This document shows positions 7,597 to 16,640 of a stretch of 64,000 bases of DNA, piece after piece; positions within the stretch are counted from its first letter, which is position 1; every line of letters starts with the position of its first letter. A program made the position numbers and the translations under genes. Source of the stretch: Clostridiales bacterium (GTDB lineage: Bacteria > Bacillota > Clostridia > Oscillospirales > CAG-272); contig JAAZAV010000044.1 in NCBI GenBank assembly GCA_012514145.1, forward strand, positions 18,674-82,673, written 5' to 3'. The notes under the pieces are model-generated. The model saw only the letters and a program-made list of their open reading frames with translations. It was not told the origin of the DNA and searched no databases.

Positions 7597-10023
7597 TTAT
7601 TTAAGTTCGACCACTGTGACGCCCGAATCTCCCTCGCCGTAGACACCGGCTCTATGACTCTTGACCCGGGGATCGGACTTGAGATAACGCTGAATAGCGG
7701 CCCGCAGCGCCCCGGTGCCCTTGCCATGAATGAGGGTGACCGAACGAATGCCAGACATCCTGGCATCGTCGAGATATTTATCCACCATAAACCATGCATC
7801 ATCGCCGTTCATACCGCGCAGGTCAATCTCAGGCTTAAAAGTTTTCACGGTTGCCTGCTGGCGGTTCGCATACTGACGGGCAGGAATAGTCTTTCTCGTT
7901 TTGGCATCGGTGAAGGATGTCATGGCATCCTCGGCGAGCATAAGGTTGTCTATATTTGTTCTGGTACTGATGATACCGCTGGTTATCGTCACGTTCCCCT
8001 TGGCATCCGGGTCATCGGCGACAGTGCCGTGAGTGCCGAGGTTTATGAGCACAACCTCATCGCCCTTTTTAAGCGGACGGGGGAGTACATAACCATCAGC
8101 GGCGGGATTCTCAAGCACTGTATCCACATTCTCGCCGGCTTCCCGCAGCGTGCGGCGTATAGAGCGGCGCGCCGCGTCCAGCTCATCGGCAAAGCGGGAG
8201 GACTCCTGCTTCTTTTTGACCTCCTCAAGCTGGCGCAGAGCGAATTCCGCCGATGCTCTGGCTCCCTCAACGGTGCGCACTGCCTGAGCTCTGGCACGGT
8301 CAAGTTCCTTCTCTGTAGCTTTAATCTTTGCGTCAAGCTCACGCTCTGCATTGACCCGATAGGATTCGTATTCGCGGCGCATTTTCGCGGCGGCATCCCG
8401 CTCGGTTTCCATCTCGGCGCGGCGGCGTTCAAGTTCCTCGATTACATATTCAAAACGCTTGCTGTCTTTTGAAATAAGCGCGTTAGCCGACTCGATTATC
8501 TTCTCGTCAAGCCCCAGTTTCTGTGATATTGCGAAGGCATTGGATTTGCCGGGTGTGCCTATTATCAGCCGGTAGGTGGGACGCAGGGTCTCAACATTGA
8601 ATTCGCATGCTGCGTTCATAACTCCGGGGGTCTCCAGCGCAAAAGCCTTCAGCTCGGCATAGTGGGTTGTTGCGGCGCAGAGCGAACCGCGCTCAAGAAT
8701 GTTCATAAGTATCGCTTCGGCAAGCGCCGCGCCTTCCACCGGGTCGGTGCCGGCACCCAACTCATCAAAGAGCACAAGGCTGCGCTCATTTGCCGACGAG
8801 AGTATGGAGACGATGTTGACCATGTGGGCAGAGAAAGTTGAAAGCGACTGTTCTATCGACTGTTCATCGCCGATGTCAGCGAGGATTTCGTCGAACACAC
8901 AGACCTCGGAGATATCGTCGGCGGGTATATGCAGCCCCGATTGAACCATCAGTGAGAAAAGCCCCAGGGTTTTAAGCGCCACTGTCTTGCCGCCGGTGTT
9001 GGGACCGGTGATAACCAGCATACTGTAGCTGCCGCCCAGTGAGATATTGATTGGCACAACCTTTTCGGTTCGCAGGAGAGGATGCCGAGCATTGAACAGC
9101 TCGATGCGCCGGGGAGTGTTTGCTCTTTCTTCATTGTTGACAACAGGTTCCGCAGCCTTCATGCGATATGAAAGCTCTGCCTTTGCGAATATGAACGCCA
9201 GCTCGGTAACATTGCGGTAGTTTAGATCCAGCTCATCCGAGTAGTCGGCGCATGCACCCGAAAGTTCGGTCAATATGCGCTCGATTTCGTGGCGTTCGCG
9301 GCTCTCAAGCTCTTTAAGCTCGTTGTTTGTCTCAACTACAGCCAGCGGCTCTATGAAAACCGTTGCGCCGGAAGCCGAGGTGTCATGAATCAGACCTTTG
9401 AACTCGTTCTTGTATTCCTGTTTTACCGGAACCACATATCTGCCGTTCCTCATGGTGACGATGTTTTCCTGCAGATACTTAGTCTGGGGACCGCCGCCGG
9501 TGTATTTCTGCAATATATCGCGGATTCTGTTGGTAGCTGTGCGGATCTTGCGGCGTATGGAGGCAAGCTCCGGGGAGGCTTCGTCGGCGACAAGATCATC
9601 TGCCAGAATGGAACGGGTGATTCTGTCCTCCAGCGGGCGGTTGACAAAAAGCCTTTCAAAGATGACATCAAGTGAGGTTTTCCGCTGATGCTCGGTGTTG
9701 AGGTAATCAAGCAGCCGACGCGCGGTCTGCAGCACACCCGCGATATCCAGCAGTTCGCGGCAGGAGAGTGCGGCGCCCTTTAAAGCGCGATCAACAGAAG
9801 CAATGATATCCCGCGACGAACCGAATGAGGGAGTTCCCTTCAGCGCTATTAAATGCTTTGCGTCGGAGGTCTGGTTTAAAAGCAGACAGATTCGGGGAAT
9901 GCTGTCGGTAGGACGCAGTGACCTTGCCAGCTCCCTGGCGCCGTCGGTTGTGGCGCAATCGGCAAGCATTTCGAGTATTTTATGATATTCGAGTGTATTT
10001 AATGCCTTATCAAAATTAGCCAT
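7597..10023 (-). CDS. mutS2: Endonuclease MutS2
   Basis: 808 residues, the usual length. MutS2 is a MutS homologue without the mismatch-recognition domain; it acts on branched DNA and, in Bacillus, on collided ribosomes. Seen here: Walker A GPNTGGKT (340-347), Walker B LVLFDE (about 416-421) followed by LGAGTDP, a coiled-coil region (about 510-620), and a C-terminal Smr nuclease domain (731-808) with IDLRG and LIHGKGTGALR. The start at MANFDKALN lies 4 nt after the recO stop and has no clear ribosome binding site, which suggests translational coupling; a GTG 33 nt upstream would add an atypical extension. It is the last gene of the phoH-ybeY-era-recO-mutS2 unit. Confidence 0.95.
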   Translation of the reverse strand: MANFDKALNTLEYHKILEMLADCATTDGARELARSLRPTDSIPRICLLLNQTSDAKHLIALKGTPSFGSSRDIIASVDRALKGAALSCRELLDIAGVLQTARRLLDYLNTEHQRKTSLDVIFERLFVNRPLEDRITRSILADDLVADEASPELASIRRKIRTATNRIRDILQKYTGGGPQTKYLQENIVTMRNGRYVVPVKQEYKNEFKGLIHDTSASGATVFIEPLAVVETNNELKELESRERHEIERILTELSGACADYSDELDLNYRNVTELAFIFAKAELSYRMKAAEPVVNNEERANTPRRIELFNARHPLLRTEKVVPINISLGGSYSMLVITGPNTGGKTVALKTLGLFSLMVQSGLHIPADDISEVCVFDEILADIGDEQSIEQSLSTFSAHMVNIVSILSSANERSLVLFDELGAGTDPVEGAALAEAILMNILERGSLCAATTHYAELKAFALETPGVMNAACEFNVETLRPTYRLIIGTPGKSNAFAISQKLGLDEKIIESANALISKDSKRFEYVIEELERRRAEMETERDAAAKMRREYESYRVNAERELDAKIKATEKELDRARAQAVRTVEGARASAEFALRQLEEVKKKQESSRFADELDAARRSIRRTLREAGENVDTVLENPAADGYVLPRPLKKGDEVVLINLGTHGTVADDPDAKGNVTITSGIISTRTNIDNLMLAEDAMTSFTDAKTRKTIPARQYANRQQATVKTFKPEIDLRGMNGDDAWFMVDKYLDDARMSGIRSVTLIHGKGTGALRAAIQRYLKSDPRVKSHRAGVYGEGDSGVTVVELK

Positions 10024-10027
10024 GTTA

Positions 10028-10870
10028 TTATTTGTTTGTATCTTCGTTCTGAGCACTGTCCGCTGACGCCTTCAATGTCTGCAGCCTGTTTATGAAATTG
10101 AGAGATTTGTAGCTGTGTTCGAGATGCGTTGTCAGATACAGCTCGCAAAGCTCCGACAGCATTTTCCCGGTCTCATCGTCCGTGCGGAAGGCAAGCTGTT
10201 TGCCGTCCGGAGCGGAGATTATATAGCGCAGAGCACTGAGCAGCGGCGGACTCAGCCTGAACATACGCCGCATGGTACCGTTTTCGTAGTACAGAGCTTC
10301 GACCGGCAGCCGGCTGTGACAGTCGGAACAAAGGAGAGAGCCGTCGCTTATGTCGAAAATGCCGGCGTTCTGACCTGCATCATTATCTCCGCACCCGCAC
10401 CCGCATTTTCTGCAGGCGACGAGATCTGGCATAAAACCGCTTATACAGGCGGTACGCATTTCAAATACAGCTTTTATCTGAAACATTCTCAAAGGATCGT
10501 GCGCCAGTGCCCAGAGGCTGTTGAGAGTGTGGCGCAGCATGTTTTCCGCAGGCTCGTTCTCAAGGGTGACATCGTCCGATACCTCGCAGAAATACTGACC
10601 GACAGCCATCGACAGAGCGTCAAGGCGCAGTTCGCGGAAATCCTCGATAACTGCAGCCTCGGATATCGTTACCCTTCCCCGCTTTTCGCTCAGATGCAGC
10701 TCACAGTAATTCATCATTTGCAGTGAGGCGGACAGGGGATTTTTCAGACTCCTTGCTCCGTATGCCCCGGCGGAGATTTTGCCGTATTCTGCGGTTAGCA
10801 GGGTAAATATCCGGTGATTCTCCCCGTAGTCGGCTGCCCGGATGATGAGACCGTTGACCGAACTTGTCAT
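10028..10870 (-). CDS. recO: DNA repair protein RecO
   Basis: 280 residues. RecO loads RecA on SSB-coated DNA in the RecFOR pathway. The N-terminal OB fold opens VNGLIIRAADYGENHRIFTLLT, interrupted here only as a description of about residues 5-26, with the family pattern GLVL...Y.E...I...LT. A zinc site is visible in the C-terminal half: CRKCGCGC, then LCSDC about 20 residues later. The start overlaps the era stop by 4 nt (ATGA) with AAAGGA upstream, so the two are coupled. The extra CGCG stretch within the zinc finger is a small local variation. Confidence 0.92.
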   Translation of the reverse strand: MTSSVNGLIIRAADYGENHRIFTLLTAEYGKISAGAYGARSLKNPLSASLQMMNYCELHLSEKRGRVTISEAAVIEDFRELRLDALSMAVGQYFCEVSDDVTLENEPAENMLRHTLNSLWALAHDPLRMFQIKAVFEMRTACISGFMPDLVACRKCGCGCGDNDAGQNAGIFDISDGSLLCSDCHSRLPVEALYYENGTMRRMFRLSPPLLSALRYIISAPDGKQLAFRTDDETGKMLSELCELYLTTHLEHSYKSLNFINRLQTLKASADSAQNEDTNK

Positions 10871-11760
10871 ATATCCTTTTCGTCGTACCCGAAATTATGC
10901 AGATAAGCGGGGCTGTCTCGCCATTTGACCTTTACCTTGACCCATAAGTCAAGGTAAACTTTTGCATCGAAGAATCGCTCCAGATCCTCGCGGGCGCGGG
11001 AGCCTATCATTTTGAGGGTCTCGCCGTGCTTGCCGATGATGATACCCTTGTGTGATTCTTTCTCACAGAAAATCTCAGCGCGGATTTTGATAATCCGCGA
11101 CGATTCTTCAAACGCTTCGATGACTACCGCGATTCCGTGTGGTACTTCCTCATTAAGCGAACGGAGCAGTTTTTCGCGGATTATCTCGGAGGCGATCTGA
11201 CGCTCCGGCTGATCGGTAAACTCGTCTTCGTCAAAGTACCATTCGCCTTCGTCAAGGAACTGTTCAACCTCATCAAGCACAATGTCGACACCGTCGTTCT
11301 TTGCCGCCGATATCGGGATAACCGAAGCGTAGTCCTTGTACTCGGCGGCATATGCAGTGATGGTCTCGGCTACCTTCGCGGCGTTGCCCATATCGATCTT
11401 ATTGATGATGAGTATAACCGGCAAACCGAGCTGGTCGAAGCGCTGTAGAAAATTACGCTCCACCGAGGTCGGACGGCTGCCGCATTCAACAACGAGCAGA
11501 GCCGCGTCCACATCACCAATGGCGGAGGACACGGTTTTAATCATATATTCGCCCAAACGGTTTCTGGGATTGTGCATACCGGGGGTGTCAAGAAACACAA
11601 ACTGGTTCTCGCCCTTGGTGAGAATGCCCGTGATACGGGTGCGGGTGGTCTGGGGCTTGTTTGAGACTATGGCAACCTTTTCGCCCAAGAGAGCGTTCAG
11701 CAGTGTGGACTTGCCCACATTCGGGCGTCCGACTATGGCAATAAAGCCTGTCTTTTTCAT
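10867..11760 (-). CDS. era: GTPase Era
   Basis: 297 residues. Era binds the 3' end of 16S rRNA and assists 30S maturation. Visible GTPase motifs: G1 GRPNVGKS (10-17), TTR in switch I, G3 DTPGMH, and G4 NKID. The C-terminal KH domain contains IIGKHGETLKMIGSRAR. It follows ybeY by 34 nt and overlaps recO by 4 nt, matching the usual clostridial ribosome-maturation/repair cluster. Confidence 0.97.
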   Translation of the reverse strand: MKKTGFIAIVGRPNVGKSTLLNALLGEKVAIVSNKPQTTRTRITGILTKGENQFVFLDTPGMHNPRNRLGEYMIKTVSSAIGDVDAALLVVECGSRPTSVERNFLQRFDQLGLPVILIINKIDMGNAAKVAETITAYAAEYKDYASVIPISAAKNDGVDIVLDEVEQFLDEGEWYFDEDEFTDQPERQIASEIIREKLLRSLNEEVPHGIAVVIEAFEESSRIIKIRAEIFCEKESHKGIIIGKHGETLKMIGSRAREDLERFFDAKVYLDLWVKVKVKWRDSPAYLHNFGYDEKDI

Positions 11761-11794
11761 AATATATAAACCTGAAGTGTTAAAATCTTATATA

Positions 11795-12310
11795 TCAGCG
11801 TCTCAGCAGCAGGCGCAGGCTCGGCCGTACATGACAGATAAGGGTTTCCATAATCATTTCCTGCCTGTTGAACATTATCTTCTCGTCTTCAGGCGAGGTT
11901 TCGTGATCGTAACCCATAAGATGGAGCATAGAATGAACACAAAGAAAAGCCATTTCACGCTCGAAGGAATGACCGAGCCGTTCTGCCTGCTCGGCAGCAC
12001 GTTCGGCTGATATAACAATATCGCCTAACGGAACGCGCTGATTGCCGGCAAGCTCCTCATAATCGCTGAACAGCGGGAAGGAGAGCACATCGGTGGGACG
12101 GTCAACCGTGCGGTAGTCGCGGTTCAGTTCGCGGATTGACGCGTCATCGGTTAGGGTAATCGACACCTCGCAAAGGCGTGGCATGTAACCCTCCATGACA
12201 CATGTCAGGCGCACAGCCTCACGCATAAGGGTGCGTGTAAGGTAGCTGATACGGCGGCGGTCCTGTTCGTTTTTAATATAAACGGCGCAGACGCTTCGGA
12301 GTTTCTTCAT
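11795..12310 (-). CDS. ybeY: Endoribonuclease YbeY
   Basis: 171 residues. YbeY is a single-strand-specific RNase needed for 16S rRNA 3'-end processing and ribosome quality control. The zinc-binding H-x3-H-x5-H signature is present as H126, H130 and H136 (HSMLHLMGYDH), preceded by the family motif RPTDVLSFP. The chosen ATG (MKKLRSV) lies inside the end of phoH, a 38-nt overlap; longer in-frame extensions upstream run antiparallel to no known domain and lie wholly in phoH. Coupling with phoH is expected. Confidence 0.93.
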   Translation of the reverse strand: MKKLRSVCAVYIKNEQDRRRISYLTRTLMREAVRLTCVMEGYMPRLCEVSITLTDDASIRELNRDYRTVDRPTDVLSFPLFSDYEELAGNQRVPLGDIVISAERAAEQAERLGHSFEREMAFLCVHSMLHLMGYDHETSPEDEKIMFNRQEMIMETLICHVRPSLRLLLRR

Positions 12311-13307
12311 TGCGTTTATCTCTGTCCTTAAAATTATCTTTTTCGTATTTCTCGTATGCGAGTATGATCCGCTGAACCAGCCTGTGGCGCACCACATCAC
12401 GGTCGGTGAGATTATGTACCGCAATTCCTTCAATATTGCGCAGAACCTTAGTGGCTTCAATAAGACCGGATTTTTTGCCGAAAGGCAGGTCGGTCTGTGT
12501 AATATCGCCGGTTACCACTGCCTTCGAGTTGAATCCGAGACGGGTGAGGAACATCTTCATCTGCTCGGGAGTGGTATTCTGTGCCTCATCGAGTATTATG
12601 AATGAGTCGTTGAGTGTCCGGCCGCGCATATATGCGAGAGGGGCAATCTCTATTGTCCCCTTCTCGAAGTGTTTCTGGTAGCTCTCAAAGCCCAGCATCT
12701 CATGCAGCGCATCGTAAAGCGGGCGCAGATAAGGGGAGATTTTGCTCTGCAGATCGCCGGGCAGGTAACCTAAATGCTCTCCGGCTTCGACTGCCGGACG
12801 TGTCAGTATTATTCGCTGAACCTCGCGTCTGCGCAGTGCGTTTACAGCCATTGCAACAGCCAGGAAGGTCTTGCCGGTACCCGCAGGTCCAACGCCCAGG
12901 ATTATCGTGTTCTTTTCGATGAGCTCTATGTATTTGCGCTGACCGACTGTCTTAGCCTTGATAGGTTTGCCGCGGGCAGTTATACAAATGCAGTCGTCGT
13001 CGAAGCTGTTAAGTTCACTGTCCCGGTTGTCGGTTACCATCCGGATGACATAATCCACATTCTGCTCGGTTATGCTTTCGCTGTATTCCGACATGCGCTT
13101 GAGAGCCGTGAGGACTCTGCCCGCCTGTTCAGCCTTTTCGGCATCCTCACCGCAGACAATAAGTGCGCTGCCGCCCGAAGCGCCGTCGTTGCGGTTTACC
13201 ACCGATACATTGAAATACCGCTCGATTATTCTGATATTAACGTCAAAGCTGCCGAAAATCATTGCGGTCTGCTCTGCCGAATCGGTAATTACCGTGATTT
13301 CTGTCAT
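12273..13307 (-). CDS. phoH: PhoH family ATPase
   Basis: 344 residues. A cytoplasmic P-loop ATPase with an SF1-helicase-like core, commonly next to ybeY and thought to take part in RNA metabolism. Walker A is GPAGTGKT and Walker B IILDEAQN, followed by TGDITQTD. The ATG at 13307 has GGAG 12 nt upstream; a TTG 18 nt further upstream is possible but less likely. The gene heads the five-gene operon and has a promoter at 13439-13467, leaving a leader of about 125 nt with one hairpin. Confidence 0.93.
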   Translation of the reverse strand: MTEITVITDSAEQTAMIFGSFDVNIRIIERYFNVSVVNRNDGASGGSALIVCGEDAEKAEQAGRVLTALKRMSEYSESITEQNVDYVIRMVTDNRDSELNSFDDDCICITARGKPIKAKTVGQRKYIELIEKNTIILGVGPAGTGKTFLAVAMAVNALRRREVQRIILTRPAVEAGEHLGYLPGDLQSKISPYLRPLYDALHEMLGFESYQKHFEKGTIEIAPLAYMRGRTLNDSFIILDEAQNTTPEQMKMFLTRLGFNSKAVVTGDITQTDLPFGKKSGLIEATKVLRNIEGIAVHNLTDRDVVRHRLVQRIILAYEKYEKDNFKDRDKRNEETPKRLRRLY

Positions 13308-13392
13308 TTTGACATTCTGCTCCAAAACTGTATAAATAATAAAATAGTTATGCTGATTCGCGGCTCAGCGCCGGAACCCCACAGGCATTGTA

Positions 13393-13413
13393 ATCTGCCG
13401 CGCTTCGGCAGAT
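13393..13413 (-). promoter_or_regulatory. Hairpin in the phoH leader
   Basis: A perfect 8-bp stem (13393-13400 with 13406-13413) and 5-nt loop, about 85 nt upstream of the phoH start and just after the predicted transcription start. No T-run follows, so it is not a terminator; it may stabilise the mRNA or be a protein site. Confidence 0.4.
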
Positions 13414-13438
13414 ATTATGCACACAACACCTCTCAGGA

Positions 13439-13467
13439 ATTATAGCACATATTGTCTTCGATGTCAT
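13439..13467 (-). promoter_or_regulatory. Promoter of the phoH-ybeY-era-recO-mutS2 operon
   Basis: Minus strand: ATGACA (13462-13467, one mismatch to consensus), 17 nt, perfect TATAAT (13439-13444). Confidence 0.8.
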
Positions 13468-13494
13468 CAGATTATTGTAAAGTTTTTGATTATT

Positions 13495-13730
13495 AAACAA
13501 ACGGTTTGGCAGAGAATTTGTTTAGGCGGGTTCCAGTTATACGGATGTATGGGAAAATTGTTGTATTTACGGAGATATACAGCCATTGAGCCTTAAAATC
13601 ATGGAATGAATAAAGGGGTATGGATAGCATGGAAGTATTCGTTATCCTTAAGGTGCGAGTGTTCCGCCTTGCTGTTATGTCGAGGAGTAAACGGTCGGAT
13701 CAGCTTATGTTCAATCTTACAGGGGCTGTA
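13495..13730 (-). pseudogene. Decayed DDE transposase (IS481/IS3-like), C-terminal remnant
   Basis: The minus strand reads, in three successive frames, the end of a retroviral-integrase-type transposase. Frame one (about 13709-13602) gives HKLIRPFTPRHNSKAEHSH followed by LKDNEYFHA, the conserved stretch around the catalytic Glu of IS481/IS3 relatives (usual form RPYTPRHNGKVERSHR.DNE.FY). A stop then interrupts it. The next frame gives HDFKAQ, and a further shift gives AVYLRKYNNFP followed by NWNPPKQIL, the usual C-terminus. At least two frameshifts and the loss of the N-terminal two thirds make it non-functional. No terminal inverted repeats were seen. It ends about 30 nt upstream of the phoH promoter -35 box. 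Confidence 0.8.
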
Positions 13731-14003
13731 TTAAAACAAAAATATTGATACAGCTACTTGCAATCGGGAACCTTCCATTGTTGCCTTGTTGCTTTTTTGT
13801 GTGGCAGCTTAACTATAACACATATGGCTCTCAATTGCTGTTCTTTTTCTCGATATGTAACACATGTATTGTAATCCTACATTCCTTGTACACGCAAGCG
13901 AACACCCCGGATGTCCTGTTGCTCAAATAAAGTAAATTCAATTTCCTGACTTAACCTCAATTGTTTTATTATTTCTTTGGTCTCACATCATTTGCGAATG
14001 CAC
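13731..14003. other. AT-rich gap without recognisable gene
   Basis: Between the transposase remnant and the terminator of the lipoprotein gene the sequence is AT-rich. A 61-codon open frame (13745-13930, plus) has no ribosome binding site and no recognisable content. The region may hold unrecognisable transposon debris. Confidence 0.5.
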
Positions 14004-14043
14004 ACAAATTAAAGCTCCGCCATGTGACGGAGCTTTAATTTGT
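14004..14043 (-). terminator. Terminator of the sugar-binding lipoprotein gene
   Basis: A perfect 16-bp hairpin (14004-14019 with 14028-14043) and 8-nt loop just after the stop at 14053. Its AT-rich lower stem provides A/T runs on both sides, so it could act in both directions. Confidence 0.85.
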
Positions 14044-14052
14044 ATATTATCG

Positions 14053-15534
14053 TCAGCCTAACTTCATGTCTTCAAGCGTGGCGGCGATAGCTGTCTCGGC
14101 AGCCGTCTGCAGCGCCGCGTATTTGGAAGCAAAATCAGTGCTTGCCGAAGTTACCATGTTGCCGAATATGCCGTAGATACCGCCCCAGTTGTAAAGCGAC
14201 ATGAGGTCGTATACACGGGTGTCGAGTATAATCTCCAGCATCTCACGGCTTTCCTCGTCGCGCATGTATTTGCGCTCCAGCGCAGTCTCGTAATATGCGG
14301 GAGTAAGGGTGTCCGCCGAACCGTATGCCAGCGCCTCGAGAATGAGGGAAGTGGCATCAGGGTCGGGATTGGTGATCGGAATGTTCACGGTGCTCAGGTT
14401 GCTGTAATTGAGAGAGGTATAATACTCCGACTGGCTCTCGTCCAGCTTGGGCATCGGAACCATACCGTATGCCGATTCCATGTCTCTCAGAAGCGTGAAT
14501 GTAAGCAGACCCGCAATGTAGAAGAGAGCCTGATCCTTCTTGAAGTTGCCGCGGATAAGGTCGTTGAAAACGCTGGCGTATTTGGAAGCGTAATCGTGTG
14601 CGTTTATGACCCGCTCTTTGTCGGTCATGACCCTGATGATCTTCTCAACCGCCTGTACTGCGCGGGAATCCGGGGGATCCAGCACCGGCAGATCGTCAGT
14701 GTCCTTGACGGTAAGGCGCTCACCGGCGGCGATATAGAGCATAAATGCGTTGTAAGACTCGCCCACCATAGCCCACAGGTCATGTTCGTCGCTCATGACG
14801 CCGTCACCGTCCAGGTCGCGCGCAATTGCCGTACAGTACTCATACAGGCGGTCTATTGTCCACTTGTTGACCGATACATCGTCATATGGCGACACAAGAC
14901 CGTAGTTGTTAATCAATTCCTTGTTGAAAAACACTGCCCAGGTGGCGTTGTTATCCATTATATTTATATCGCCCATGGCGTAGTAAAGGCGGTTGCCGAT
15001 GGACAGCTCGTCTGCCATGACCGAGTCCCACCAGGGCTTGTCAAGATCGATATACGCCGTATCGCTGAGGTCGTATAACATTCCCTGTTTTACAAGCGGG
15101 GTGCTGTCAATCAGATTGAGCATAGTGACCTGATACACATCATCGCCCGCCAGCACTAGGCTCTGAACATCTGCGCTCATAGTACCCGCGGTGGACTGGG
15201 TCTCCGAGATGACGAAATTGTATTTCTCCTGCATCAGCGAGTTGCGGCGGTATACCGCGTCATTTATGGGATCGCCGTTTTCCGACTCGGCGTAAATCTC
15301 AACCGAGTAGTTGGCGGCGTTGCGTTTGGGGCCCATAACGTAGAAATGCAACTCCTTGCCGCCAAGGTCTGTGTCGGGAATGTCTGGGGTGAGAGCCGTC
15401 TCGGCAGTAGTGGTTTCGACCTCGGTAATGGTATCGGCATCGGTGACCGCCATGTTCTCACTACCCCCACCGCCGCAGGCTGCAAGCATCCCGATAAGCA
15501 GGGTCAGCGCAAGGATCAGTGCCGTTATTTTCAT
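14053..15534 (-). CDS. Extracellular solute-binding lipoprotein (sugar ABC type)
   Basis: 493 residues. Residues 1-20 are a lipoprotein signal ending LAAC, followed by a Gly-rich linker and a Thr/Glu-rich stretch. The mature part begins TDLGGKELHFYVMGP and has the length and pattern of family 1 solute-binding proteins from Clostridia (INDAVYRRNSLMQEKYNF, YAMGDINIMDNNATWAVFFNKEL, YGMVPMPKLDESQ). It should bind a sugar or oligosaccharide outside the membrane. No permease or ATPase gene adjoins it, so it must borrow a transporter encoded elsewhere. It sits downstream of the fucosidase operon, separated by a hairpin at 15611-15643; no clear promoter of its own was found. The ligand is unknown. 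Confidence 0.8.
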   Translation of the reverse strand: MKITALILALTLLIGMLAACGGGGSENMAVTDADTITEVETTTAETALTPDIPDTDLGGKELHFYVMGPKRNAANYSVEIYAESENGDPINDAVYRRNSLMQEKYNFVISETQSTAGTMSADVQSLVLAGDDVYQVTMLNLIDSTPLVKQGMLYDLSDTAYIDLDKPWWDSVMADELSIGNRLYYAMGDINIMDNNATWAVFFNKELINNYGLVSPYDDVSVNKWTIDRLYEYCTAIARDLDGDGVMSDEHDLWAMVGESYNAFMLYIAAGERLTVKDTDDLPVLDPPDSRAVQAVEKIIRVMTDKERVINAHDYASKYASVFNDLIRGNFKKDQALFYIAGLLTFTLLRDMESAYGMVPMPKLDESQSEYYTSLNYSNLSTVNIPITNPDPDATSLILEALAYGSADTLTPAYYETALERKYMRDEESREMLEIILDTRVYDLMSLYNWGGIYGIFGNMVTSASTDFASKYAALQTAAETAIAATLEDMKLG

Positions 15535-15610
15535 AAAAACCGTTTCCTTTCATGTTAATACTGCCCCGTTTTCAGAAGATTTAAATTTTGGGGCTTGTAT
15601 TTCTATAAAC

Positions 15611-15643
15611 AAGGGGTGTCACGCATTGTAAGCGGCACCCCTT
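15611..15643 (-). terminator. Terminator after the GH29 gene
   Basis: Stem built from AAGGGGTG (15611-15618) and CACCCCTT (15636-15643), with an imperfect inner extension. On the minus strand it is followed by TTGTTTATAG. Read-through could supply the downstream lipoprotein gene. Confidence 0.65.
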
Positions 15644-15653
15644 TTATAAAATG

Positions 15654-16619
15654 TCAGGCTCTTCCGACCTCTCTGAGCATATCGCAGCTCGGGCCGGGAA
15701 TGCGTCCAAGGTAGTCGGGACCCACATTAAGCAGATAGTTCACACCGCGGTCATTGAGATTTTTCTTGATCTCTCTCAGGCGCTCGGCACTCTTCCAGTT
15801 CTGATCGAACGCCTTGTAGCCCCATGTGTCGTTAAGCGTTGCGGGGCACTCGATGAGCTGATCACCGGCGGTGAAGTCGATAGTGACCTGATTGTCGCCC
15901 AGGGAACGATAGTCGCCCATACCGTTGCCGATACGAGAGTTGACGAGGCAGTCGGGCTGGTAGAATTTAACCAGATCGAACAGCTCTTTGCTCTGCTCGG
16001 GGGAAATGGTACATGGGGTATCGAACCAGATGAGACAGAGATCGCCGTACTTGGTGAGCAGTTCCTTGACCTGAGGTTTGGATTTGCTCTCGAAATACTG
16101 AGTGAAATCCTTTTTGTCGTCGTCCGGGAAGTCCCAGTTGTTAACCCAGTAGGCACTGCCGCCGCCCCATGTCTTGCCGCGAGGCCAGCCGCCGCCGTTG
16201 GGCTCCGACCAGTCAAGGTCCTGCGAATAGTAAACGCCGAAACGCAGACCGCGCTTTTTGCAGCACTCGGCAAGCTCGCCGATAACGTCGCGTCCGAAGG
16301 GGGTCGCGTCGACTATGTTGAATGGCGAAACCTCCGATTTGAACATTGCGAAACCGTCGTGATGCTTGGATGTAACTACCATGTACTTCATACCGGCGTC
16401 CTGAGCCAGTTTTACCCACTCCTCCGGGTCGAAGAGTATGGGGTTGAAGACCTTTGCCAGCTTGTGGTATTCCTCATTGGGAATACGGAAGTACTGTTGT
16501 ACCCACTCGCCGATGCCGGACATTCTCTTGCCCTTCCATTCACCGGCCGGCAGGCAGTAAAGCCCCCAGTGTACCATAAGACCGAATTTCGCGTCTCTGA
16601 ACCAATTTCCGACAGCCAT
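15654..16619 (-). CDS. Alpha-L-fucosidase, GH29
   Basis: 321 residues. It hydrolyses terminal alpha-L-fucose with retention. The N-terminus shows the family motif KFGLMVHWG (HWG at 17-19), then YMVVTSKHHDGFAMF (about 79-93), and the catalytic nucleophile is D200 in LIWFDTP. The protein stops just after the catalytic barrel motif NYLLNVGPD..G.IP, so the C-terminal beta-sandwich usual in 450-residue family members is absent. No signal peptide: a cytoplasmic enzyme. GGGAGG lies upstream of the ATG. It follows the dehydroquinase-like gene by 21 nt, in the same transcription unit. Confidence 0.93.
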   Translation of the reverse strand: MAVGNWFRDAKFGLMVHWGLYCLPAGEWKGKRMSGIGEWVQQYFRIPNEEYHKLAKVFNPILFDPEEWVKLAQDAGMKYMVVTSKHHDGFAMFKSEVSPFNIVDATPFGRDVIGELAECCKKRGLRFGVYYSQDLDWSEPNGGGWPRGKTWGGGSAYWVNNWDFPDDDKKDFTQYFESKSKPQVKELLTKYGDLCLIWFDTPCTISPEQSKELFDLVKFYQPDCLVNSRIGNGMGDYRSLGDNQVTIDFTAGDQLIECPATLNDTWGYKAFDQNWKSAERLREIKKNLNDRGVNYLLNVGPDYLGRIPGPSCDMLREVGRA

Positions 16620-16640
16620 TTTATTCCTCCCAGGTTTTAT

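Noticed and set aside
13745..13930. 61-codon frame in the AT-rich gap
   Set aside because: No ribosome binding site and no similarity recognised; hydrophobic character follows from base composition.
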